DNA from: an uncultured Holdemanella sp.
GTDB taxonomy: Bacteria; Bacillota_I; Bacilli_A; Erysipelotrichales; Erysipelotrichaceae
Length of the DNA stretch: 43,029 bases
Reading direction: 5' to 3'
NCBI RefSeq assembly: GCF_934754935.1
Contig: NZ_CAKVJB010000020.1
Coordinates: forward strand, 1 to 43,029
The position numbers and the translations under genes are program-made. The stretch's first letter is position 1; each line of letters begins with the position of its first letter. Below the pieces are notes generated by a model that was not told where the DNA came from, did no database searches, and was given only the letters and a program-made list of their open reading frames with translations. Positions 8,086 through 17,022 of this stretch are shown piece by piece.

Positions 8086-10044
8086 ATGATAGAAGTCGAA
8101 AAAAGGGATGGATCGATAGTCAATTTTGATTCATCAAAAATCTTTTCTGCGATCTCAAAAGCCTTTGATTCTTTACATATGGAAAAAGATGATGCGATCA
8201 TCAATTTATTGGTGTTACGGGCTACGGCAGATTTTCAAGCGAAGATCAAAGAAAATCGAATCAGTGTTGAAATGATTCAGGATAGTGTTGAAAAAACGTT
8301 GTCAGAATCGGGGTATTATCTGGTTGCGAAAACATATATTTTGTATCGTAAACAAAGGGAAAATGTACGTAAGATCCAATCGACAGCCAATGAATATATT
8401 CATTTAGTGAATTCGTATTTGCATAATAATGTGCCTTTAGAAGATGAAAACTCACTCGCTACATATTCTGTGGGTGGTTTGATTCTTTCAAATTCAGGAA
8501 TGATCACATCGAATTATTGGTTAAGTGAAGTGTATGATGCACAAATCACCAATGCCCATAAAAATGGTGATCTATATATTCATAATATTCATATGTTGAC
8601 GGGGTGTAGTGCTGGATGGTCTTTAGAAGATTTGATCTTGCGTGGCCTTCCTTCTGTGAATAAAATGATCTCCTCTTTACCTGCTAAACATTTGGGTACA
8701 TTATGTAATCAAATGGTGAATTTTTTGGGTATTATGCAAAATGAGTGGGCAAGTGCACAATCTTTAGCGCATTTTGATACGTTATTAGTGCCTTTTATCC
8801 ATAAGGATCAATTATCAAAAAAGATGGTGTATGATTGTCTAGAAAGCTTTATTTATGGGATAAACATCCCTTCTAGATGGGGAACGCAAGCTCCATTTAG
8901 TCAGATTACTTTGGATTGGAATATTCCAAAAGAATTTTTAAACAGAAAGGCAATCGTAGCAGGGCGTGAAGAAGATTTTACATATTCAGATTGTCAAGCC
9001 GAAATGAGAATCTTGCATGATGCATTATTTGAAGTCTTGAATAAAGGCGATATATCGGGGCGTGGTTTTCAATTTCCAATAGTTGCCCTTTATTTACATT
9101 CAAACTTTGATTGGATGCATGAAGAAGAATTGTTTAAGGCTTGCGCGAAATATGGAACGCCTTATTTTTTAACACAAGAAAAGCAGGATGTAGAGGGGTA
9201 TTTTGGATATAAACCTTTGTGTGGCAGTATGGGAATTGTCACTTTGAATCTAGTTCGATTGGCTTATTTATCAAGTTCTAAAGAAGATTTCTTTAAGCGT
9301 TTAGATAGCTTGAGTGATGTGGCTATACGTTCATTTAAAGTGAAAAGACAAGTCTTGAATCAATTGTTAGAGGCAGGACTATATCCTTATACAAAAGCTT
9401 ATATATCCGATTTTAATAATTACTATGGAACATTAGGTGTTGTGGGCATGAATGAGGCTTGTATCAATGCGAAATGGCTGCAGAAAGATTTGATGGATGT
9501 GCATGCGCAAAACTTTGCACAAGAGATATTGAATTTTTTAAATCAAAAAATTTCAAGCCAAGCACAAAAGCTAAATCTAGAGGCAACGCCTGCTGAAAGT
9601 GTATGTACGCATTTTGCGAAAATCGATCAAGAGAAGTATCCAGAAATTCAAAGTCATGGCTATTATACGAATTCAACGCATTTAGATGTTGCCAGTACGG
9701 ATGATGTATTTGAGGCTTTGCGTATGCAACAAAAAGTACAAACTCTTTATAGTGGGGCTACTTCTTTTCCGGTTTTTATTGATCATGGGATTGAAAATTG
9801 GAAAATGGCTGCGCTACTAGTAAAAACAATTTATGAAAACTACAACATACCTGTCTTTACAATTACGCCAACGTATTCGGTTTGCGAAGATCATGGGTAT
9901 GTGTCTGGAAAACAAGATGTTTGTCCAATCTGTCAAAAACCATTAGAAATCTATTCAAGAGTATCGGGTTATTATCGTAATCTTGAGGATTGGAATGAGG
10001 GTAAACAAAAAGAGTTTTCAAGAAGAAAGACATATTCGATTTAA
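8086..10044 (+). CDS. nrdD: anaerobic (class III) ribonucleoside-triphosphate reductase
   Basis: Reduces ribonucleoside triphosphates to deoxy forms without oxygen, using a glycyl radical. The 652-residue protein starts with an ATP-cone regulatory domain (about 1-90), then the ten-stranded catalytic barrel. The C-terminus has a zinc site (CEDHG...CPIC) and the glycyl radical motif RVSGYY...WNEGK, with the radical glycine at about G628. GGGGGA precedes the ATG. It directly follows the fused activase gene, one base apart, and is followed after 11 nt by proC, so the run is probably one operon. No class I or II reductase is in the window, in line with an anaerobic organism. Confidence 0.95.
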   Translation: MIEVEKRDGSIVNFDSSKIFSAISKAFDSLHMEKDDAIINLLVLRATADFQAKIKENRISVEMIQDSVEKTLSESGYYLVAKTYILYRKQRENVRKIQSTANEYIHLVNSYLHNNVPLEDENSLATYSVGGLILSNSGMITSNYWLSEVYDAQITNAHKNGDLYIHNIHMLTGCSAGWSLEDLILRGLPSVNKMISSLPAKHLGTLCNQMVNFLGIMQNEWASAQSLAHFDTLLVPFIHKDQLSKKMVYDCLESFIYGINIPSRWGTQAPFSQITLDWNIPKEFLNRKAIVAGREEDFTYSDCQAEMRILHDALFEVLNKGDISGRGFQFPIVALYLHSNFDWMHEEELFKACAKYGTPYFLTQEKQDVEGYFGYKPLCGSMGIVTLNLVRLAYLSSSKEDFFKRLDSLSDVAIRSFKVKRQVLNQLLEAGLYPYTKAYISDFNNYYGTLGVVGMNEACINAKWLQKDLMDVHAQNFAQEILNFLNQKISSQAQKLNLEATPAESVCTHFAKIDQEKYPEIQSHGYYTNSTHLDVASTDDVFEALRMQQKVQTLYSGATSFPVFIDHGIENWKMAALLVKTIYENYNIPVFTITPTYSVCEDHGYVSGKQDVCPICQKPLEIYSRVSGYYRNLEDWNEGKQKEFSRRKTYSI

Positions 10045-10055
10045 GGAGGGATACG

Positions 10056-10862
10056 ATGAGAGAAACAATTGGATTTATTGGGGCTGGAAACATGGGTGGT
10101 GCCATGATTGAAGGGATTGCCAAAAATAAATTATTTAATACGATTTGGGTGTGTGATCATCACCAGGAAAATTTGGATCGTTTACATGAAAAGTATGGTG
10201 TTAAAACGTCTTTAGATGAAAAAACGGTAGCACAAAATAGTGATGTATTGGTTTTGAGTGTGAAGCCTAAACATTATCCTAAATTGATTGAAACAATCAA
10301 AGAGAGTGTAAAAAGTGATGTGATTATTGTCGATATTGCGGCAGGGGTAACTATTTTGGATGTTAAGAAATATTTTGGCAAGGATGTAAAGGTTATTAAG
10401 GCTATGCCAAATACGCCAGCTTTAGTTCTTCAAGCTATGAGTGCTATTTCGTTTGATGATTTAGTGACTGAAGAAGATAAGAATTGTATCACATCTATTT
10501 TTAATAGTTTTGGAAAATGTGAAGTGGTTGATGAAACTATGATGGATGCCGTAACGAGTGTGAGTGGTTCAAGTCCTGCTTATGTATTTATGTTTATTGA
10601 AGCTATGGCCGATGCAGCTGTAGCCCAAGGACTACCTCGAAAACAAGCGTATACATTTGCCGCGCAAGCCGTTTTAGGAAGTGCTCAGATGGTATTAGAG
10701 ACAGGTATGCATCCGGGTGCATTAAAAGATATGGTATGTTCGCCTGGTGGTACAACGATCGATGCGGTGTGCGAACTTGAAAGAACAGGATTTAGAGCAA
10801 GTGTAGAATCGGCAATGCGTGCTTGTGGTGAAAAATCAAAGAAAATGACGGAGGGAAAATAA
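10056..10862 (+). CDS. proC: pyrroline-5-carboxylate reductase
   Basis: Last step of proline synthesis: NAD(P)H-dependent reduction of 1-pyrroline-5-carboxylate to proline in the cytosol. The 268-residue length is typical. The N-terminal Rossmann motif GAGNMGGAM and the conserved C-terminal dimerisation helices (SGSSPAYVFMFIEAMADA...) with the family signature around DMVCSPGGTTIDAV are all present. The ATG follows AAGGAGGG by 6 nt. It sits between nrdD and a leucyl aminopeptidase and appears co-transcribed with both; the gap to the next gene is 2 nt. Confidence 0.94.
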   Translation: MRETIGFIGAGNMGGAMIEGIAKNKLFNTIWVCDHHQENLDRLHEKYGVKTSLDEKTVAQNSDVLVLSVKPKHYPKLIETIKESVKSDVIIVDIAAGVTILDVKKYFGKDVKVIKAMPNTPALVLQAMSAISFDDLVTEEDKNCITSIFNSFGKCEVVDETMMDAVTSVSGSSPAYVFMFIEAMADAAVAQGLPRKQAYTFAAQAVLGSAQMVLETGMHPGALKDMVCSPGGTTIDAVCELERTGFRASVESAMRACGEKSKKMTEGK

Positions 10863-10864
10863 GT

Positions 10865-12154
10865 ATGAAAAATATTTGTATCGGATTATTTGAGGGAGAA
10901 GCATTACCTGAAAGTTTAGCGGCTTTTAAAGATGTGAAATTGGATTTAGAATTTGGCAAGATCACAACGATTCATACATTAAATCAATTGGATTGTGAAA
11001 AAATCGTAGTCGTTGGTTTGGGTGATGGTAAAAAGAATATCAAGGAAGCTTTTAGTAAAGTTGATGCGGATGATTATTTAGTATATGTTAATGAAAATAC
11101 GGCGTATGCGGCTGGTTTTGGACTTGTATATGGTGCGTATAGTTATAAAGAGACAAAGGTGTATGACTTAGAAAGTGATGGATATACGGCTGAATTTGAA
11201 AAGGGTAAAACAGTTGCTTCCATTGTGAATCATGCGCGTGAACTAAGTGATATGCCGGCTAACTTTTTAACACCGGATCATTTGGTGGATGAGGCCAAGG
11301 TGGTTAGTGAAAAGTATGGTATGGAAATTGAAATTTTAAATCAAGAAGATTTAGACCAACTTGGTGCTGGTGCACTTTTAGCGGTGAACCAAGGTTCAGA
11401 CAGGCCTTGTTTTATGGTTGTGATTCGTTATGATGGTGGAAAAGAAGAAGAGGATTATACGGCACTTGTTGGTAAGGGTCTTACTTATGATGCAGGTGGC
11501 TACAATATCAAATCGAACATGCATGGTATGAAGTACGATATGTGTGGAGCTGCCAATATGCTTTGTGCTTTAGAATTATTGGCAGAATTAAAAGTGGAAA
11601 AGAATATTGTGTGTGTTTTACCTATCACAGAGAATAAAATCAATGGACATGGCTTTGTCGATGGGGATGTGATCACAAGTTTAAGTGGTAAGACGATTGA
11701 AGTCACAAATACGGATGCAGAAGGAAGATTGATTTTGGCAGATGCCTTGACAATGGCGCAAAAATTAGGGGCTACTCGTGTTATTGATATGGCAACTTTA
11801 ACAGGGGCTTGTGTTCGTGCTTTAGGAAGTACATATACGGGAATCTTTAGTAATGATGATAGTTTCTATTTGCCTTTCTTAGGCGCTTCAAAAGCTACAA
11901 AGGAACAGATTTGGCGTTTGCCTGTGGATGAGTATTTCCATTCGGAATTAAAGTGTTCTAAGGTAGCGGATATTGTCAATTCAAAGACTTTGGGTGGAAA
12001 TGCAAGTTTAGCAGCAGCATTCTTGGAAGAATTTATTGAAGAAGGAACAAAGTGGATCCACTTGGATATTGCGGGAACAAGCGATAAGGATGAAGTGGCT
12101 ACGGGTGTCATGATTGAGACAATTGTTCATTTCTTTGAAAATGAATGTAAATAA
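10865..12154 (+). CDS. pepA: M17 leucyl aminopeptidase
   Basis: Cytosolic dinuclear-metal exopeptidase that releases N-terminal residues from peptides. The M17 signature NTDAEGRL begins at residue 282, and the upstream metal and catalytic Lys region reads YDAGGYNIKS...KYDMCGAA, matching the family pattern. At 429 residues it is shorter than the 480-500 of E. coli PepA because the non-catalytic N-terminal domain is reduced. GGAGGG lies upstream of the ATG and only 2 nt separate it from proC, indicating an operon. Peptide turnover here could feed the amino-acid pathways nearby. Confidence 0.9.
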   Translation: MKNICIGLFEGEALPESLAAFKDVKLDLEFGKITTIHTLNQLDCEKIVVVGLGDGKKNIKEAFSKVDADDYLVYVNENTAYAAGFGLVYGAYSYKETKVYDLESDGYTAEFEKGKTVASIVNHARELSDMPANFLTPDHLVDEAKVVSEKYGMEIEILNQEDLDQLGAGALLAVNQGSDRPCFMVVIRYDGGKEEEDYTALVGKGLTYDAGGYNIKSNMHGMKYDMCGAANMLCALELLAELKVEKNIVCVLPITENKINGHGFVDGDVITSLSGKTIEVTNTDAEGRLILADALTMAQKLGATRVIDMATLTGACVRALGSTYTGIFSNDDSFYLPFLGASKATKEQIWRLPVDEYFHSELKCSKVADIVNSKTLGGNASLAAAFLEEFIEEGTKWIHLDIAGTSDKDEVATGVMIETIVHFFENECK

Positions 12155-12165
12155 ATGAAAACGTA

Positions 12166-12194
12166 TTGAAATAAATCACAGAACGTGGTATCAT
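12166..12194 (+). promoter_or_regulatory. sigma-A promoter of ilvE
   Basis: TTGAAA (12166-12171), 17-nt spacer, TATCAT (12189-12194), about 30 nt before the ATG at 12224. Confidence 0.7.
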
Positions 12195-12223
12195 CATACG
12201 TGTTTAGAAAAGAGGACAAATTA

Positions 12224-13285
12224 ATGGAAGTACAATTTGTAGAAAGTAAAAACTTAAAAGAAAAACCAACCGGAGCTTTAGGTTTTGGTAAATACTACAC
12301 AGACTATATGTTTGTGATGGATTGGGATGCTGGTCAAGAATGGCATGATGCAAGAGTCGTACCTTATGGACCATTAGAATTTGATCCAGCAAGCATGGTA
12401 TTGCACTATGCACAAGAAACATTTGAAGGTTTAAAGGCGTATCGTACTAAGGATGGTAAGGTTCAATTGTTTAGACCTGAAATGAATGCGAAGCGTTTTG
12501 CGAACTCAAATAAACGTTTGAGTATGCCAACTTTACCTGTGGATATGTTTGTGGATGCAGTAAAGACAATCGTTAAATATTCTGAAGACTGGATTCCAAC
12601 TGGAGAAGGAGAATCTTTATATATTCGTCCATTCATGTTTGCGACAGAAGCTGCGATTGGTGTACATGCAGCTAGTCATTATAAATTCATGATTATTTGT
12701 TCACCTGTTGGTGCTTATTATGCCGAAGGTGTTAACCCAGTTAAGATTTATGTTGAAGATGAATATGTTCGTGCTGCCAAAGGTGGTACAGGATTTACTA
12801 AGTGTGGTGGAAACTATGCAGGTAGTTTAGCTGCTCAAGTAAAGGCTGAAGAATTGGGTTATTCTCAAGTATTATGGTTGGATGGAGTTCACCGTAAATA
12901 TATTGAAGAAGTTGGTTCTATGAACGTTATGTTTGAAATTGATAATAAGATTGTGACAGCTCCATGTGAAGGTACAGTACTTCCTGGTGTTACTCGTGAT
13001 TCGATTTTACATATCTTAAAGGATTGGGGATATGAAATTGAAGAAAGACATTTAGCTGTTGATGAATTGATGGAAGCTGGTCACAATGGTAAACTTCAAG
13101 AAGCTTGGGGAACTGGTACTGCAGCCGTAATTAGTCCAATTGGAGAATTGTACTATAAAGGTGATGTTGTGACTGTTTCTGATTTTAAAACAGGTGAATT
13201 AACACAAAAACTATATGATACTTTAACAGGTATTCAATGGGGAACGATTGAAGATCCTTATGGATGGACTGTTGTAGTCGATTAA
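12224..13285 (+). CDS. ilvE: branched-chain amino acid aminotransferase
   Basis: PLP enzyme that interconverts leucine, isoleucine and valine with their 2-keto acids. The 353-residue size and sequence fit the group II (longer) BCATs. The PLP lysine is K193 in FTKCGGNYAGS, and the EEVGSMNVMF segment is conserved in fold-type IV aminotransferases. The start at 12224 (MEVQFVESK) follows AGAGGA; the frame is open upstream to 12185, but that part contains the -10 box. It has its own promoter, so it is not simply a member of the preceding operon. No other branched-chain biosynthetic gene is in the window; it could serve either synthesis or degradation. Confidence 0.93.
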   Translation: MEVQFVESKNLKEKPTGALGFGKYYTDYMFVMDWDAGQEWHDARVVPYGPLEFDPASMVLHYAQETFEGLKAYRTKDGKVQLFRPEMNAKRFANSNKRLSMPTLPVDMFVDAVKTIVKYSEDWIPTGEGESLYIRPFMFATEAAIGVHAASHYKFMIICSPVGAYYAEGVNPVKIYVEDEYVRAAKGGTGFTKCGGNYAGSLAAQVKAEELGYSQVLWLDGVHRKYIEEVGSMNVMFEIDNKIVTAPCEGTVLPGVTRDSILHILKDWGYEIEERHLAVDELMEAGHNGKLQEAWGTGTAAVISPIGELYYKGDVVTVSDFKTGELTQKLYDTLTGIQWGTIEDPYGWTVVVD

Positions 13286-13394
13286 TTTGATGAAGGTGTA
13301 CGTTGTACATCTTCTTTTTTGTTTAAAATTTAAAATTTCTTTAACTGAATGCTTACATATTCATGATATAAATGATTCAGAAAGAAGGATGCTT

Positions 13395-13580
13395 ATGAAA
13401 GGAATATGGTTGATTGTAGTAGGAAATATATTGTTTTTGGCTTCGGCAATATTTGATGGAAGTACTAGAAGTGATTTTAGTGATTTTTCAAGTGGTGTAT
13501 TGATTGGATTATCACTAGGATGTAACTTAATTGGGATTATCTTGGCCGCAAAAGAGATTAAATCAAATGAAAAAGTATAG
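13395..13580 (+). CDS. small two-helix membrane protein, unknown
   Basis: A 61-residue ORF with two hydrophobic segments (about 3-19 and 30-51), separated by a Ser/Asp-rich loop (STRSDFSDFSSG), and a charged C-terminus KEIKSNEKV. AAGAAGG lies 7 nt upstream of ATG 13395, preferred over the overlapping ATG at 13389. I do not recognise the family. It overlaps the next small ORF by 14 nt, so the two were probably cotranscribed. No catalytic motif is visible. Confidence 0.55.
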   Translation: MKGIWLIVVGNILFLASAIFDGSTRSDFSDFSSGVLIGLSLGCNLIGIILAAKEIKSNEKV

Positions 13581-13746
13581 AGTATCCTTGTCGATTTGGT
13601 TCGTATTTGAGATGGTTGCCCTTTCTTTGTATATATCCACAAAGAACTTGTTTTATTTATTTAACTTTACATATATTGGGACTTGTGTTGGAGTCGGTAC
13701 AAGCTTAATGTCGTCTAATAATAAGTATGCAAGAAATTTTGTGTAG
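13567..13746 (+). pseudogene. probable N-terminal remnant of a 4Fe-4S (NapH-like) membrane protein
   Basis: A 59-residue ORF with two membrane segments (MKKYRVSLSIWFVFEMVALSLY..., LFYLFNFTYIGTCVGVGTSL) ending NNKYARNFV. As I recall, this matches the start of larger Bacillota 4Fe-4S membrane proteins, which continue after KYAR with more helices and a cysteine motif; here the frame stops. The sequence behind it (13747-13973) has no matching continuation, so the gene looks truncated. It starts inside the upstream ORF with AGAGA as a weak ribosome binding site. Alternatively it is a genuine small protein. The family link is from memory and unverified. Confidence 0.45.
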
Positions 13747-13957
13747 AGGTATATATGTTACGAAAGGTGACGTGTGATAATGCGAGTTTGCAGTAAAACT
13801 TAACTCTAATTTTGCATCTTAACATAAAAAGAGTTGAAATACAGAAAAAGAGTTAAGATTGGCGGTGAACAAACGAAGTATCTCAATAAAGTTCTTGGAA
13901 TGGAAGTTACTTATGGGTATGTGGAGGAAGATAGATGGTTCATGGTAGTGAATAAAA
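13747..13957 (+). other. non-coding or decayed interval
   Basis: No convincing gene. A short open frame from a TTG at 13834 (KYRKRVKIGGEQTKYLNKVLGMEV...) has an irregular start, no ribosome binding site, and runs antisense into the DUF1836 gene. It could be a fragment of a lost gene. Confidence 0.4.
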
Positions 13958-13978
13958 AAATAGAGATTGCTCTCTATT
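13958..13978 (-). terminator. terminator of the DUF1836 gene
   Basis: On the minus strand TAGAGA-GCAA-TCTCTA is followed by a T-run. The hairpin includes the gene's stop codon (13974-13976). Confidence 0.75.
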
Positions 13979-14462
13979 CTTGTTCGTATTTGTTTAGGGT
14001 ATATTCTGTATGCATCTTATAGATGATGCATTGAATGACATTATCCATTAATTCTTGTTCGGGATTGGTGTTTTCAAATGTGATCGTATTGCGGTTGTTT
14101 TTGAAAACATCATTTAAGGAGTCTTCAAATCGAGATATAAATAAGTCATAGGCTTGTTCAATCGTTGAATCTTTCATATTTGTATAAATATGAAGTAAAG
14201 ATGTGATTTGTTGCATGGAATAGCATCTTTTTAAGATGGTTAAAACTAAAAAGTAAGCTAAATGACTTTTTGTATAATGTTTTTTTACTGGAGGATGAAC
14301 AATACCTGTTTTGACATAATTGTTGATCATAGATTTGGTGATGAATTTTTCATCGTTAAAATATGTATCTTTTAATTTGTCGTTGATATAAGTGATAACT
14401 TGGTCCATATAGAGTTCGATTTCAGGTAAGTCGTTCCATCTTGGAAATGTATAATTTTTCAT
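13974..14462 (-). CDS. DUF1836 domain protein, putative HTH regulator
   Basis: A 162-residue protein matching the DUF1836 pattern as I know it: PRWNDLPEIELYMDQVITYIN near the N-terminus, then KFITKSMINNYVKTGIVHPPVKKHYTKSHLAYFLVLTILK, a MerR-like helix-turn-helix arrangement. The family is common in Bacillota and of undefined function, usually annotated as a regulator. ATG 14462 is chosen because TACACT (on this strand, 14469-14474, with TG upstream as an extended -10) ends 6 nt before it; no ribosome binding site is present. An ATG at 14468 abuts the -10 and is less likely. It is divergent from degV, with a palindrome in between that could be its operator. Confidence 0.8.
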   Translation of the reverse strand: MKNYTFPRWNDLPEIELYMDQVITYINDKLKDTYFNDEKFITKSMINNYVKTGIVHPPVKKHYTKSHLAYFLVLTILKRCYSMQQITSLLHIYTNMKDSTIEQAYDLFISRFEDSLNDVFKNNRNTITFENTNPEQELMDNVIQCIIYKMHTEYTLNKYEQE

Positions 14463-14468
14463 AATCAT

Positions 14469-14477
14469 AGTGTAACA
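14469..14477 (-). promoter_or_regulatory. leaderless extended -10 promoter of the DUF1836 gene
   Basis: On the minus strand TGTTACACT (extended -10) ends 6 nt before ATG 14462. This is the fourth gene in the window with this spacing and no ribosome binding site. Confidence 0.45.
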
Positions 14478-14496
14478 TAAAATGAATTCTTACACA

Positions 14497-14517
14497 ATCT
14501 AGAAATTAATACTAGAT
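14497..14517. promoter_or_regulatory. palindromic operator candidate between DUF1836 gene and degV
   Basis: ATCTAG (14497-14502) and CTAGAT (14512-14517) are perfect inverted arms with a 9-nt AT-rich spacer. The site lies 3 nt upstream of the degV -35 box and about 20 nt upstream of the divergent DUF1836 -10. Confidence 0.45.
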
Positions 14518-14520
14518 GTA

Positions 14521-14549
14521 TTGACTTATTGTTATATCTATATTATTGT
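14521..14549 (+). promoter_or_regulatory. degV promoter
   Basis: TTGACT (14521-14526), 17-nt spacer, TATTGT (14544-14549), then AGAGAGG ahead of the ATG at 14575. Confidence 0.6.
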
Positions 14550-14574
14550 TTATCTAAAGAGAGGTAAAAAAAGA

Positions 14575-15420
14575 ATGATTCATATTATTTCTGATTCATC
14601 GACTTTGTATTCGATTGAGTCGGCAAAGAAAAAAGGGTTGTCGATTGTTCCTTTGAATATTACTGTTGATTCACAAACATATCGAGATTTTGAGGATATC
14701 ACGAGTACACAATTATTAACGATGATTGAAGAGCACAAGATTCCTAAAACATCACAGCCAAGTCTTGGAGAAAAAATTGATTTATATAATGAATTTACCA
14801 AAGATGGGGATGAAGTCATTGATATCGCCATGGCTTCTGGATTGAGTGGAACGTATCAAACGGCTATGATGGCGAAAAATTCTTGTGACAATCCAGATTT
14901 AGTTCATGTAGTAGATACACAAACATTATGTGGACCACATCGTTTAATGGTGGATACGGCTTTAGAGATGGCTGAAAATGGGGCAACAGCTAAAGACATC
15001 GTAATGATGATCGTACAAAGTCGTATGCAGGAAGAGTCTTATCTTGTTCCTGTAGATTTTCAATTCTTAGTTCGTGGTGGAAGAATCAAAGGGTTAGCAG
15101 CTACTTTGGGTGGCGCATTAAAATTAATTCCAATTTTGAAAAAAGGCGTAGACGGCATAGGCTTAGATAAGTTTGGTGTAAGCCGCACTTATAAAAAAGC
15201 TGTCAATATGGTGGTTGAAGATTTTAAAAATAATGGTTTTGATTCCAATTATACATTCTACATTTCACATGCCTTTAATGAAGAATTGGCGATGATGTTT
15301 GAAAAGAAGATCAATGAAACTTTTGAAGGTGCAAAAGTTGTGATTTATCCTTTATCACCTGCATTTATTACGCAGGGTGGTCCTGGATGTGTTGCAGTAC
15401 AGGCAATTAAAATGGCTTAA
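14575..15420 (+). CDS. DegV family fatty-acid-binding protein
   Basis: DegV (FakB-like) proteins bind a fatty acid and present it to the kinase FakA for phosphorylation and use in phospholipid synthesis. This 281-residue protein has the family's conserved parts: IISDSSTLYS at the N-terminus, KTSQPS (about 62-67), ASGLSGTYQ, and RGGRIKG in the second half. The start is ATG 14575 after AGAGAGGT; the frame is open to a TTG at 14521, but that coincides with the -35 box. It stands alone, with its own promoter and terminator. The ligand cannot be told from sequence. Confidence 0.9.
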   Translation: MIHIISDSSTLYSIESAKKKGLSIVPLNITVDSQTYRDFEDITSTQLLTMIEEHKIPKTSQPSLGEKIDLYNEFTKDGDEVIDIAMASGLSGTYQTAMMAKNSCDNPDLVHVVDTQTLCGPHRLMVDTALEMAENGATAKDIVMMIVQSRMQEESYLVPVDFQFLVRGGRIKGLAATLGGALKLIPILKKGVDGIGLDKFGVSRTYKKAVNMVVEDFKNNGFDSNYTFYISHAFNEELAMMFEKKINETFEGAKVVIYPLSPAFITQGGPGCVAVQAIKMA

Positions 15421-15448
15421 GGAATTTTCCTTAAGCCATGTTTTTTTT
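15412..15448. terminator. degV terminator, usable from both sides
   Basis: Arms ATGGCTTAAGGA (15412-15423) and TCCTTAAGCCAT (15428-15439) are perfectly complementary, followed by eight T on the plus strand (15441-15448). On the minus strand it lies downstream of lctP, followed by TTTTAATT. Confidence 0.9.
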
Positions 15449-15471
15449 TCTTTTTTTAATCTTTACCTACT

Positions 15472-16998
15472 TTAGAACACCATCTGACCAAAATAAGCCA
15501 CAAAACTCATTGCGATAATAAAAGCTACACCATAAGGTAAGATCATGGATAATAATTTAGAATCTTGTCCTTGTCCATCTACACTGCTTAATGCGATTGC
15601 GATAGATTGTGGTGACAACATTTTACCAGCCGCGACACCAAGTGAGTTTAATGCGACGATCCAATATGGATTGGCATCTAAACTTTGTGCAGCACTTTCT
15701 TGTACAGCACCAAATAATACACCTGAACTTGTTCCTGAACCCGTTACAAATGTTCCTAGACATCCAATCCATGGAGCAAAGAATGGATAGAAACTTCCAG
15801 TTACAGCTATCGCAAACGATGCGATCGAAGCAATCATACCTGCATAGCCCATGATTTTCGCACATCCAAGTACACATAGCATTGTGATAATGGTTTGTGA
15901 CATTTGTTTAAGTGTGGCGATAAATACCACTTTAAAATCTCTAAATGTAGCTTTTTGAATCAATCCACCCAAAATTGCCGATAAGAAGATCCATACACCT
16001 GGTGTGTTGATCCAAGTAAATGTCATTGTGCTTGGATTTTCTCCTGTATAAACAATAGCTGTTGATGCGAACTTTGATAAGAATGTATTGACTGGAGCTA
16101 TTAATTTTGAAGTCGATAATAAGAAGATAAAGATAAAGATAAATGGAGACCAAGCTGTTAATGCTTTTTTAACAGTGATTTTTTCTGCTGCCTCTAACTT
16201 CATTTCATATTCAGGATTTGGCTTTACTTTTGAACCGAATAGAATTGTACATAATAATGAACATACACTTCCAACGACAACACTAAGTTCAGCACCTACA
16301 AATTTAGCAACGATCATTTGTGGAATTAGAAAACTAAGTCCAGATACCAAAGTTACAGCTGTAACTCCTTTTAATGCCTTCACGCCTTTTCCCGTTGCCA
16401 TGACGATCAAGAATGGACATAGCAACATAAATGGTGCCAATTGAAGTGTTTGTGTAAATGCCAATTGGGTATTTTCAAGTCCAACTAGATTTGCCAAAGT
16501 AACGGTTGGAATACCAATCGATCCAAATGGAGTTGGAACACCATTGGCAATCAGGCAGACTAAGCATGAGAATAAAGGTTCAAAACCTAAAGCTACAAGC
16601 ATACTTGCAGGAATGGCAATGGCAGTACCAAAACCAGCCATACCTTCCATAAATCCTCCAAAACACCATGCGACTAATAAAACTAAGATTCGTTTATCAC
16701 TTGAAACACTGGTAATCATTTGTTTGATGATTTCCATACCGCGTGTACGTAGTGACAAATTATATGTAAATACAGCTGCGATAATGACTACAATAATGGG
16801 CCATAGTGCCATTAAGAAACCTTCACAAGCAGCACTCATTGTATTTAGAAAACTTTGTTGCCAAATCGCAATGGATAAGAGTGCGGAAATAATTAAAGAA
16901 CCAAAGGCAGCTTTATATGTGGGCCATCCAAGTACGGTTAGCGCAAATATCAGCCACAAAATGGGACAAAGTCCCAAAATAAAATATAGAAAACTCAT
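15472..16998 (-). CDS. lctP: L-lactate permease (LctP family)
   Basis: Polytopic membrane transporter for lactate (and glycolate in some members), with proton symport. The 508-residue protein is hydrophobic throughout, with about 12-14 segments, and carries family features such as the GAGFGTAIAIPA-like stretch (here EGMAGFGTAIAIPASMLVALGF) and GSSGTS-type loops near the C-terminus (GTFVTGSGTSSGVLFGAVQ). GGGAGAG precedes the ATG at 16998. It is transcribed alone from a TTGACA/TATAAT promoter. In a fermenter it may export or import lactate; direction cannot be told here. Confidence 0.92.
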   Translation of the reverse strand: MSFLYFILGLCPILWLIFALTVLGWPTYKAAFGSLIISALLSIAIWQQSFLNTMSAACEGFLMALWPIIVVIIAAVFTYNLSLRTRGMEIIKQMITSVSSDKRILVLLVAWCFGGFMEGMAGFGTAIAIPASMLVALGFEPLFSCLVCLIANGVPTPFGSIGIPTVTLANLVGLENTQLAFTQTLQLAPFMLLCPFLIVMATGKGVKALKGVTAVTLVSGLSFLIPQMIVAKFVGAELSVVVGSVCSLLCTILFGSKVKPNPEYEMKLEAAEKITVKKALTAWSPFIFIFIFLLSTSKLIAPVNTFLSKFASTAIVYTGENPSTMTFTWINTPGVWIFLSAILGGLIQKATFRDFKVVFIATLKQMSQTIITMLCVLGCAKIMGYAGMIASIASFAIAVTGSFYPFFAPWIGCLGTFVTGSGTSSGVLFGAVQESAAQSLDANPYWIVALNSLGVAAGKMLSPQSIAIALSSVDGQGQDSKLLSMILPYGVAFIIAMSFVAYFGQMVF

Positions 16999-17022
16999 AT
17001 CATCTCTCCCTTATGTGTGTTG

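Noticed and set aside
13834..14022. 62-residue ORF from a TTG start
   Set aside because: No ribosome binding site, stop codon just upstream, and its end runs antisense through the DUF1836 terminator and coding end. Kept only as possible gene debris.
14521..14574. TTG start for degV at 14521
   Set aside because: This TTG is the -35 hexamer of the degV promoter; ATG 14575 has AGAGAGG upstream.
16088..16444. 118-residue plus-strand ORF opposite lctP
   Set aside because: Antisense shadow without ribosome binding site or family resemblance.
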